From Flavobacteriaceae bacterium (GTDB taxonomy: Bacteria > Bacteroidota > Bacteroidia > Flavobacteriales > Flavobacteriaceae), in assembly GCA_027081505.1 (NCBI GenBank), contig JALWKK010000059.1, forward strand, positions 1-49,754: a DNA stretch of 49,754 bases. Reading direction: 5' to 3'. The translations under genes were made by a program, and so were the position numbers. Below are positions 35,741 through 43,425 of the stretch, piece after piece. Under the pieces are notes generated by a model. It did no database searches. It was not told the DNA's origin and saw nothing but the letters and a program-made list of their open reading frames with translations. Each line of letters opens with the position of its first letter. Position 1 is the first letter of the stretch.

Positions 35741-36149
35741 AAAAGAAATTTTAGATGCTTGCAATTCCATTATAAAAAATACGTTAATGGAAACCTTACA
35801 AATCGAGTATGTCGATGTAACTAAAAATTCCCTAACAGCCAGAATGCCGGTTAATGCAAGAGTGCATCAACCTAACGGTATTTTACATGGTGGAGCTTCG
35901 GTTGCCTTAGCAGAAAGTGTAGGTAGTGTAGCTGTTTTTGTTTTTTTAGGCGCAAAAGATGTATCGATTCGCGGGTTAGAAATTGCGGCAAATCATATAA
36001 AAAGTGTTAAAGACGGATATATTTATGCCACGGCAAAAGCACTCCATAAAGGTAGAACAACACAATTATGGCAAATAAAAATAACCAATGAGCAAGGTGA
36101 ACTGGTTTGTTTGTCTAAACTTACAACCATTACTTTACCCAAGAAATAA
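35727..36149 (+). CDS. menI: Hotdog-fold thioesterase, probable DHNA-CoA thioesterase
   Basis: 140 residues of the PaaI/YdiI hotdog family. The signature HQPNGILHGGASVALAES holds the catalytic acidic residue of the family (Glu in LAES) and the HGG turn. Located 3 nt before the isochorismate synthase gene, it most likely hydrolyses 1,4-dihydroxy-2-naphthoyl-CoA in menaquinone synthesis. The symbol rests on this context; the sequence alone says only acyl-CoA thioesterase. Confidence 0.8.
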   Translation: MKPTKKEILDACNSIIKNTLMETLQIEYVDVTKNSLTARMPVNARVHQPNGILHGGASVALAESVGSVAVFVFLGAKDVSIRGLEIAANHIKSVKDGYIYATAKALHKGRTTQLWQIKITNEQGELVCLSKLTTITLPKK

Positions 36150-36152
36150 ACA

Positions 36153-37214
36153 ATGAAAGTTTTTGATTTAGCAATCTCGCATTTAGATAAAAAAAAACCT
36201 TTTGTATTTTACTCCTTACCCGAAAGTGATACCATAGTAGGTTATTTTCAGAAAAATAATGAGTTAAACCATTGTCTTGATTTTACAAAAAGCGGTTTTG
36301 TTTTTGCGCCGTTTAATTATTTAGACAAAACTCTTTTTATTCCTAAAGATGAATCTTCAGTTATTGAAGAGGTCTTTCAAACTCATGATGTTTCTTTAAA
36401 TGGTATTAAGCTACACGAAACATCTTCTGAAAAAAAAACGCATACCGATTTAGTTGAAAATGCGATAAAATATATTGACACCCAGAATCTAAAAAAAATA
36501 GTTGTTTCTCGTAAAAAAGAAGTTGATCTGGAAAGAATAGATTATTTAGTTATTTTTGAACGATTATTCTCTTTATACCCTTCTGCTTTTAGATATGTTT
36601 GGTTTCATCCTCAAACCGGATTTTGGTGTGGAGCTACTCCAGAGATTTTATTACAAACAAAGGATCTAACATTTACAACAATGGCTTTGGCAGGCACTAA
36701 AAAGATAGTAAAAGATAAGAAACCACATTGGACAGCGAAAGAAATTTTGGAACAACGATTTGTTAAAGAGTCTATTTTAAAAATATTGGAAAATGTTACT
36801 ACAATAGTAAGAGCATCAAAAACGTATAACCATAAAGCAGGGCAAGTAGTACATCTTCGTACCGATATAACAGGTGTTTTTAATCGTCATAAAACCAATT
36901 TACTTTCTATAACCAAAGCACTGCATCCTACACCGGCTGTTTGTGGTACACCCAGAGATGAAGCGTTACGTTTTATAATTAAAAATGAAGACTACAATCG
37001 TGAATTCTACACCGGTTTTCTAGGAAATGTATGCGAAGAATCCACTTGCTCTGATTTTTTTGTAAACCTTAGGTGTATGAAAATAACAAATAATACGGTT
37101 TCTTTTTATGCCGGTGGTGGTATTACTTTTGATTCCAATCCACTTACCGAATGGGAAGAAACCCAAAATAAACTGCAAACGATGACGGAAGTTGTAGCTC
37201 CTTTTTTGTGTTAG
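36153..37214 (+). CDS. menF: Isochorismate synthase (chorismate-binding family)
   Basis: 353 residues. It converts chorismate to isochorismate, the first committed step of menaquinone synthesis. The chorismate-binding fold is evident in the C-terminal two thirds: GATPEILLQ, MALAGTKK, HLRTDITG, LHPTPAVCGTPRDEAL, REFYTGFLG and FYAGGGIT with a trailing NPLTEWEE. It lacks the glutamine-amidotransferase partner and the anthranilate-synthase N-terminus. It is translationally linked to the menI-like gene. Later men genes (menD, menB, menA) are not in the window. Confidence 0.93.
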   Translation: MKVFDLAISHLDKKKPFVFYSLPESDTIVGYFQKNNELNHCLDFTKSGFVFAPFNYLDKTLFIPKDESSVIEEVFQTHDVSLNGIKLHETSSEKKTHTDLVENAIKYIDTQNLKKIVVSRKKEVDLERIDYLVIFERLFSLYPSAFRYVWFHPQTGFWCGATPEILLQTKDLTFTTMALAGTKKIVKDKKPHWTAKEILEQRFVKESILKILENVTTIVRASKTYNHKAGQVVHLRTDITGVFNRHKTNLLSITKALHPTPAVCGTPRDEALRFIIKNEDYNREFYTGFLGNVCEESTCSDFFVNLRCMKITNNTVSFYAGGGITFDSNPLTEWEETQNKLQTMTEVVAPFLC

Positions 37215-37230
37215 TACTAAATAAAGTATT

Positions 37231-38565
37231 CTATAACAATCCGCGTGCTTTTATTTCTAAATATTTATTTATGGTATTTACCGTAAGATTCTCGGGCGCT
37301 GTTAGTATGGTTTGTATACCGTGTTTACGAAGTTCGTTAGCGATGAGTTTTTTCTCGTAAATAAATTTTTCGGCAATGGTTTTGTTAAAAATTTCACGAG
37401 TTGTACGTGCTTCTTTTTCAGCAAAAGCTTCTAACTCGGTATTTTTAAAAAAAATGACAACCAATAAATGATTTTTAGAAATGGCTTTTAAGTACGGAAG
37501 TTGTCTATGAAGCGCATCAAGTGTTTCAAAATTAGTGTATAACAACAAGAGGCTTCGTTGTTTTATCAACCGCTTTAGGTCTATGTAAAGTCGGGCAAAA
37601 TCACTTTCAGAATAATCGGTGTTAATGTTATAAAGACTTTCAAGAATTAATCGCATCTGACTTTTTCTGCGTTTTGCAACAACTTGATTTTCCATTTTTC
37701 TGGAAAAAGTAAACATTCCGGCTTTGTCTTGTTTTTTTAATACAATATTTGAAATCACTAAAGTAGCATTAATGGCATAATCTAATAAACTTAAGTGGTT
37801 AAAAGGCATTTTCATAACCCGTCCTTTATCTATCACCGAATACACAGGCTGCGATTTTTCGTCTTGGTACTGGTTAACCATTAACTGATTTTTTTTGGCG
37901 GTTGCTTTCCAGTTAATATTTCGAATATCGTCTCCGGTAACATAATCTTTAATTTGTTCAAATTCTAACGTATGTCCGATTTGCCGTATTTTTTTTAAAC
38001 CGAAAAGATTTAATTTATTGCTAAAAGCAACAAATTCGTATTTTTTTAATTGAAGAAAAGAAGGATAATTAGGTACCATTTGGTTGTCTTGAAATTGTTG
38101 CTTTCTAGCGACCAAACCTATGGGGGATTTCGAGAAAATATTTAATTTCCCAAAATGATATTCGCCTCTTTCGGTTGGGCGAACTTGATAGGTAAACTTT
38201 TTTTCTTCTGCAGAATTTAAATTTGCATTTATTGTAAAATCACGTATTTGCCATTGTACAGGAAGCTCGTCGATAATTTTAATTTTTATAGGAAATAAAT
38301 ACCGGTTGGTAACATTAATAATCACCGAATTGTTATCGCCGTTAGAGAGTTTTTCGGGTAGTTCTCTTTTGGCTTGCACTCCTATTTTGTTTCGATATAA
38401 CAAAAATACATCTAAAACAGTTACTAAAAATAAACCACCAACAATTAACTGCATAACCCCAAGAAGATTTTCGTAAAAATAGGCTATTACAAACCCTCCG
38501 GATATTGAAAATATAATCCAGAAAAATAATGGCTGAAGGTATATTGTTTTAAAAAATTGTTTCAA
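37231..38565 (-). CDS. DUF58 membrane protein
   Basis: 444 residues. Two N-terminal membrane helices (about 14-30 and 36-53), a beta-rich region, then the DUF58 signature: EFEQIKDYVTGDDIRNINWKATAKKN split by eye as EFEQIKDYVTGDDIR and NINWKATA. The C-terminal part resembles a von Willebrand A fold. With the MoxR ATPase upstream it forms the widespread MoxR-DUF58 pair, thought to act as an AAA+ chaperone with a vWA partner at the membrane; the exact client is unknown. Last gene of the minus-strand run, 87 bp after moxR. Confidence 0.92.
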   Translation of the reverse strand: MKQFFKTIYLQPLFFWIIFSISGGFVIAYFYENLLGVMQLIVGGLFLVTVLDVFLLYRNKIGVQAKRELPEKLSNGDNNSVIINVTNRYLFPIKIKIIDELPVQWQIRDFTINANLNSAEEKKFTYQVRPTERGEYHFGKLNIFSKSPIGLVARKQQFQDNQMVPNYPSFLQLKKYEFVAFSNKLNLFGLKKIRQIGHTLEFEQIKDYVTGDDIRNINWKATAKKNQLMVNQYQDEKSQPVYSVIDKGRVMKMPFNHLSLLDYAINATLVISNIVLKKQDKAGMFTFSRKMENQVVAKRRKSQMRLILESLYNINTDYSESDFARLYIDLKRLIKQRSLLLLYTNFETLDALHRQLPYLKAISKNHLLVVIFFKNTELEAFAEKEARTTREIFNKTIAEKFIYEKKLIANELRKHGIQTILTAPENLTVNTINKYLEIKARGLL

Positions 38566-38605
38566 AATTATTGGTTTTTATCTCCTACATTCGCTAGACA
38601 AGTCT

Positions 38606-38633
38606 GCTTACTGTTTACTGCTTACTGCTTACT
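38606..38633. repeat. Short heptamer tandem repeat
   Basis: Four units of GCTTACT / GTTTACT in a row in the 87-bp gap between moxR and the DUF58 gene. No coding potential. Confidence 0.8.
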
Positions 38634-38652
38634 GTGTTGTAACTAAGTATAT

Positions 38653-39654
38653 TTATCTGGGTACTTCTACGGTTTCTAAAATTTGCTGTACTACTTTTTC
38701 TGAAGTAAACCCTTCCATTTCACGTTCGGGTGTTACAATTATTCTGTGACTTAATACAGAAGGTGCTACTTTTTTTATGTCTTCTGGAGTGACAAAATCT
38801 CTACTTTCGATAGCTGCTTTTGCTTTTGAGGCAATAAGTATGGACAGAGAAGCTCTGGGCGAAGCACCGAGATATAAATTGGCGTTTGTTCGTGTATTAT
38901 TTACTATGGCTGCAATGTATTTTAGCAAGTGGTCTTCAATAATAACTTCTTTAATAGTATTTTGGTATTCTTTTATTTGTTTTGCATCTAATATCGATTT
39001 AACAACATCAAATTTGTTTTGATTTTTTCGCTTGTGTTGATTTTCTAAAATGGTAATCTCTTCTTCCAGATTTGGATACGGAACCTTTATCTTAAACAAA
39101 AAACGGTCTAATTGTGCTTCGGGTAGTGCATAGGTTCCTTCTTGCTCAATAGGATTTTGTGTTGCAAAAACCAAAAAGGGGTGTTTCATTTCATTTTTTA
39201 TTCCGTCAAGGGTAATCTGTCGCTCTGCCATTACTTCAAAGAGGGCGGCTTGTGTTTTTGCAGGAGCACGATTTATTTCGTCTATTAAAATTATATTAGA
39301 AAAAACAGGACCTTTTTTAAACTCAAATTCTTGAGTTTTTACATTAAAAATAGAAGTTCCCAGAATATCGCTGGGCATTAAATCGGGTGTAAATTGGATA
39401 CGGCTAAAATCTACATCCATTGTTTTTGCTAGGAGTTTTGCCGTTACGGTTTTTGCAACTCCCGGTACTCCTTCGATTAGTGAATGTCCGTTTGCCAGGA
39501 TTGAAATAATAAGCAATTCTATCATTTCTTCTTGTCCAACGATGATTTTGGCTAGTTCGGTTTTAATGTTTTTAACGGCTTGGTGTAGATTTTTTAAATC
39601 GATTCTTGCTGTAAATTCAAGTGGCTGTTTGTTTTGGTTATTGTTTTCGTCCAT
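38653..39654 (-). CDS. MoxR-family AAA+ ATPase
   Basis: 333 residues. Walker A GVPGVAKT (62-69), Walker B IILIDEINRA (121-130), sensor region FATQNPIEQEGTYALPEAQL, and the C-terminal lid with ASPRASLSIL. This is the classic MoxR/RavA-type chaperone ATPase. Stop and start with the DUF4350 gene are 2 nt apart, and DUF58 follows, so it works within that membrane-associated complex. Client proteins unknown. Confidence 0.96.
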   Translation of the reverse strand: MDENNNQNKQPLEFTARIDLKNLHQAVKNIKTELAKIIVGQEEMIELLIISILANGHSLIEGVPGVAKTVTAKLLAKTMDVDFSRIQFTPDLMPSDILGTSIFNVKTQEFEFKKGPVFSNIILIDEINRAPAKTQAALFEVMAERQITLDGIKNEMKHPFLVFATQNPIEQEGTYALPEAQLDRFLFKIKVPYPNLEEEITILENQHKRKNQNKFDVVKSILDAKQIKEYQNTIKEVIIEDHLLKYIAAIVNNTRTNANLYLGASPRASLSILIASKAKAAIESRDFVTPEDIKKVAPSVLSHRIIVTPEREMEGFTSEKVVQQILETVEVPR

Positions 39655-39656
39655 AA

Positions 39657-40844
39657 TTATAATTTAAAATCTTCGAGTAATTTATTTAGGTTTATTAAAT
39701 CGTTTTCGGTATGAAATGATTTGTTTTTTAAGTTGTTAATTTCGGTTATAAGTTTTTGCGTTTCTTCTGTTGTATGGCTACTTTTTGTAGCTAATTTTTT
39801 TACAAAAGAGTTGTCTAATTTTTGTGTGTCGAGGTAATATTGCGTTCTGATTTTTTCTAAAAAATAAGTAATTTTTTTAGCAATTATATTACTAAAATCT
39901 TTGTGCTGAAAATGTAAATCGCCAATGGTCTTTGTAAATTCAATAGTCGAGTTTTTTAGAGGCTCTATTACTTCAATAACACGTTGTTCTCTTTTTCCTT
40001 TAAAAATAACAAATAAAATAAGCCCTAATGCAGTAAGGTAATAAGCCCATTTTAATGGAGTTTGATTGAGTATAAACCGTATGGGCGATTTTACAATTTT
40101 TCGCCCCGATTTTATATAATTATCCCAATATACAACAGATGGGTTTACGTATGACATAACTTTTTCTGTATATTTTTGGTTGTTTTCTTTCAATAGATAA
40201 AAATTTGAAAAAGCTTCGGGGAGTGTATGGAAATAATAATACCCCTTGCCTTGTTTAACTTTTATAAAGTTAAGATTTTCTATAGGGGTTTCGTCTTCAT
40301 TATTATAATACCCGAAAGCAGTTGTATTTAAAGTATCTATAGAGGTAAACGTTACTTGGTAAACTAATTTTTTGAACTTTGCGGTTGTGTCTTTTCCTAA
40401 CTTAGGATTAAAAAACAGCGGCGTTATTTCAGTTTCAAACGGTTTGTTATATAAATACGTTTTTATATGAAGGGAATCTTTAAATAATTTGTCAAAATAG
40501 CGAGCCGATAAAAATACCGTGTTTCCTTCTTCTACATATTTGTTTAATTTCTGAAACTGTCTTTTATCAAAATAAAGATAATCATTTACAAAAAAATACA
40601 GCGAATTGCTTTTGTATGTACTGTCGTTAATAAAAAGATAGGGGTCCTTGTCTATTTGGTTCACCGGAACTTTATACAGGTTTTTTAGTTCGTTAAAAAA
40701 CACATAACTGCCCAAAGGTATTTTATCTGTTGCGGTATAATTGGGTTTCCAATTTATGGGTTTGGGACTGATAATTTCTATAACAATAAGTGTTACAATG
40801 GCTACGACTAAAGCGCCTATTATTCGTTTTGACCGCTTATCCAT
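39657..40844 (-). CDS. DUF4350 membrane protein
   Basis: 395 residues. One N-terminal membrane helix (about 8-26), a DUF4350-type domain (about 35-240, with GSYVFFNELKNLY and FLSARYFDKLF), a second membrane helix (about 268-285, AYYLTALGLILFVIFKG) and a helical cytoplasmic tail. It overlaps the DUF4129 gene by 8 nt and ends 2 nt before moxR. DUF4350 proteins regularly sit in MoxR/DUF58 operons; molecular role unknown. Confidence 0.87.
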   Translation of the reverse strand: MDKRSKRIIGALVVAIVTLIVIEIISPKPINWKPNYTATDKIPLGSYVFFNELKNLYKVPVNQIDKDPYLFINDSTYKSNSLYFFVNDYLYFDKRQFQKLNKYVEEGNTVFLSARYFDKLFKDSLHIKTYLYNKPFETEITPLFFNPKLGKDTTAKFKKLVYQVTFTSIDTLNTTAFGYYNNEDETPIENLNFIKVKQGKGYYYFHTLPEAFSNFYLLKENNQKYTEKVMSYVNPSVVYWDNYIKSGRKIVKSPIRFILNQTPLKWAYYLTALGLILFVIFKGKREQRVIEVIEPLKNSTIEFTKTIGDLHFQHKDFSNIIAKKITYFLEKIRTQYYLDTQKLDNSFVKKLATKSSHTTEETQKLITEINNLKNKSFHTENDLINLNKLLEDFKL

Positions 40845-41526
40845 TGTTAGAAATGTTATGGGTTAAATGATCAAAAACTTGCTTTGCGTTTGTAAATTCA
40901 GGTTGCTCGATAGAGAACTCTCCATACCAAATATATTCGTATAAATAGGAAACCTTTTTAAAATTTTCTTTTACGGTTGGGATTTTTATTTCGTGGTAAT
41001 AATCTGAATTGGTTTTTTCAAAATTCCACTCGATTAATTTGTTTTTTGAAAGTTCTTTAAGTGTTTTAAGGTACATATATCGTATAGCCAGACGGTAGTT
41101 CTTTTCTGAAAGTGCTTGTTGTATAAGTTTATCTAAATCTATTTTTTCTATGTTTTCTTCTTCGTATTGAAGCGTTGCAATTTCTTTGCTCTTTTTTGAA
41201 AAGAGTGATGTGGCTTGTTTTCCTGCAAGTAATCTTACAATAAAATACAATGCAATGCCTATAAGCGTAAAGTAGATTATTTTTTCGAAAATACCATATA
41301 GTTCGGGGTCTATATGAACACCAAAAACACGTTCTAAACCATCAAAAAACCATTTGAGTATTCGAACTAAAAAATTTTCAGCTTGTCCCTCTGCAGTATC
41401 ATAATTAAATTCGTTTCCTATATATTTATCTTGTAGTGTTTTCGGAAATCTTTTTACAGTAATTTTACTGCTGTCTATGGTAATAGCAATACTGTCTTTT
41501 AAGATAGGAGATAGGGTGATCGCCAT
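40837..41526 (-). CDS. DUF4129-type membrane protein
   Basis: 229 residues. One clear membrane helix (about 85-105, IIYFTLIGIALYFIVRLLAG) and a C-terminal cytoplasmic DUF4129 domain (LSEKNYRLAIRYMYLKTLKEL, then W-x-F-x-x-T and YLYEYIWYGEF). Usual companion of DUF4350, MoxR and DUF58. It begins 6 nt after the acyl-CoA synthetase gene, so the whole set is probably read from upstream of that gene. Confidence 0.82.
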   Translation of the reverse strand: MAITLSPILKDSIAITIDSSKITVKRFPKTLQDKYIGNEFNYDTAEGQAENFLVRILKWFFDGLERVFGVHIDPELYGIFEKIIYFTLIGIALYFIVRLLAGKQATSLFSKKSKEIATLQYEEENIEKIDLDKLIQQALSEKNYRLAIRYMYLKTLKELSKNKLIEWNFEKTNSDYYHEIKIPTVKENFKKVSYLYEYIWYGEFSIEQPEFTNAKQVFDHLTHNISNNG

Positions 41527-41532
41527 AAAAAA

Positions 41533-43314
41533 TTAACTGGTATGATCGTATATTTTATTATAAAGTTTGATGTATTTTTGTTTTACAGTTTTTCGTCGAA
41601 GCTTCATAGTAGGAGTTAGGTGTCCTTCGTCGATACTCCATACTTGGGGAGTGAGTTCAAATCGCTTAATTTGCTCCCATTTTCCAAAACTTTGGTTATA
41701 ATGATCCAATTCTTTTTGAATTCTATCTATAACTCTTTTATCTTTTATCATTTCTGCCGGATTTGAAGAAATATCGTAGCCTTTATTTTGTGCCCACTCT
41801 TTAATAAATTCAAAATTTGGCTGAATAATAGCAGCCGGCATTTTTTCTCCTTCGCCCACCACCATAATTTGCTCGATAAATAACGATTGTTTCATTGCAT
41901 TTTCAAGTAATTGTGGTGCAACATATTTTCCGCCACTGGTTTTAAACATTTCTTTTTTCCTATCGGTGATTTTTAAAAATCCTTCACTATCTATTTCACC
42001 TATATCTCCGGTATGAAAGTATCCGTTTTTAATGGCTTCTTTTGTTTTTTCTTCGTCTTTATAATAACCCATCATCACTTGTGGACCTTTTACCAAAATT
42101 TCGCCGTCTGTTGCGATTTTTACTTCGGTTTCTTTAATGGGTTTTCCTACAGTACCTATTTTAAAAAGGTGGTTTCTTTCGTCATTAACCGAAATTACAG
42201 GTGATGTTTCTGTTAATCCGTAACCTTCCATTACGGGTATTCCGGCGGCATTAAATACTCTGGCTAATCTGGGTTGTAAAGCGGCACTTCCTGATACGGT
42301 TGCCAAAATGTTCCCACCTAATGCTTCTTGCCATTTTTTGAAAATGAGTTTCCTTGCAATTTTTAATTGTATTTCATACCACCATCCGTTTTGCCCGTAG
42401 GGTTCGTATTTTTTACCTAATTCTAAAGCCCAAAAAAACAATTTTTTCTTGATACCCGTGAGCTCTACACCTTTTGCATAAATTGTATCGTAAATTTTTT
42501 CAAGTAATCTAGGAACTACCGTCATAATATTGGGTTTTATTTCTCTAGCATTGTCGCCTATTTTTTCAATAGATTCTGCAAAATAAATTGAAACCCCGTT
42601 GTACATATAAAGGTACAGGATCATTCTTTCAAAAATATGACAAACAGGCAAAAAGCTTAATGCACTGGCTTTTCCTGCTTCAATAGGTAACCGTTCTGAG
42701 CTGTAAATTACATTACTTACAATATTTTTATGCGAAAGCATAACTCCTTTGGGTCTTCCGGTAGTTCCGGATGTATATATCAAGGTAGCCAAATCATTTT
42801 CCGATACGTTATCTTTTATTTTTTCTACTTCTTCTTGGTTACTTTTGTCTTTTCCTAACTCCAAAACTTCTTCCCAATTGGCACAACCTTCTATCGAATT
42901 AAAACTATAAACTCCTTTTAGCGAAGGGATATCATTTTTAATAGCGTTTACTTTTTTTAGTACATCTTCGCAAGACACAAAACAATAAACAGCTTCACTG
43001 TGATTTAAAACATATTGGTAGTCTTCTTTAGAGATGGTAGGGTAAATTGGCACATCTTGCGCGCCTATTTGTAAAATTCCAATATCACAAATATTCCATT
43101 CGGTTCTATTTGTCGAGGAAATGATTGCAATTTTGTCGTTAGGTTTTACGCCTAATCGTAGCAATCCTCTACTTAGAGCATTTACTTTTTCTATAAAACT
43201 TTGAGTCGAATCGCTTTTCCATCCATCGCTATATTTTGTGGTAAAAGAGGTTGGTAAATTAAATTTTTCTAGTTGATAATACGGAAAATCAAATAAACGT
43301 TTGGGCTGTATCAT
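41533..43314 (-). CDS. Long-chain acyl-CoA synthetase (AMP-forming)
   Basis: 593 residues, FadD15-like branch of the ANL superfamily. It activates fatty acids to acyl-AMP and then acyl-CoA. The P-loop is YTSGTTGRPKG, the adenine-binding segment GYGLTETSP, the hinge YFHTGDIGEID followed by ITDRKKEMFKTSGGKYVAP, and the lysine region near the C-terminus is present (LTPTMKLRRK). Membrane-peripheral by analogy. It is followed by DUF4129 after 6 nt, an unusual operon partner that links lipid activation with the MoxR-DUF58 set, perhaps only through shared transcription. Confidence 0.94.
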   Translation of the reverse strand: MIQPKRLFDFPYYQLEKFNLPTSFTTKYSDGWKSDSTQSFIEKVNALSRGLLRLGVKPNDKIAIISSTNRTEWNICDIGILQIGAQDVPIYPTISKEDYQYVLNHSEAVYCFVSCEDVLKKVNAIKNDIPSLKGVYSFNSIEGCANWEEVLELGKDKSNQEEVEKIKDNVSENDLATLIYTSGTTGRPKGVMLSHKNIVSNVIYSSERLPIEAGKASALSFLPVCHIFERMILYLYMYNGVSIYFAESIEKIGDNAREIKPNIMTVVPRLLEKIYDTIYAKGVELTGIKKKLFFWALELGKKYEPYGQNGWWYEIQLKIARKLIFKKWQEALGGNILATVSGSAALQPRLARVFNAAGIPVMEGYGLTETSPVISVNDERNHLFKIGTVGKPIKETEVKIATDGEILVKGPQVMMGYYKDEEKTKEAIKNGYFHTGDIGEIDSEGFLKITDRKKEMFKTSGGKYVAPQLLENAMKQSLFIEQIMVVGEGEKMPAAIIQPNFEFIKEWAQNKGYDISSNPAEMIKDKRVIDRIQKELDHYNQSFGKWEQIKRFELTPQVWSIDEGHLTPTMKLRRKTVKQKYIKLYNKIYDHTS

Positions 43315-43365
43315 ATCGTATAACTATTGTTTTTTTGCAAAGTAATAAAAAAACAATAGATAAAG

Positions 43366-43400
43366 AAAAACCTCACAGATTTTTTACAACTGTAGGGTTT
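43366..43400 (-). terminator. Intrinsic terminator of the carboxypeptidase gene
   Basis: On the minus strand AAACCCTACAG pairs imperfectly with CTGTGAGGTTT (one mismatch, one G-U), followed by TTCTTT. It lies between the M14 gene and the acyl-CoA synthetase gene. Confidence 0.55.
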
Positions 43401-43425
43401 GGTTATTTTTATTTACTTAAAAAAA

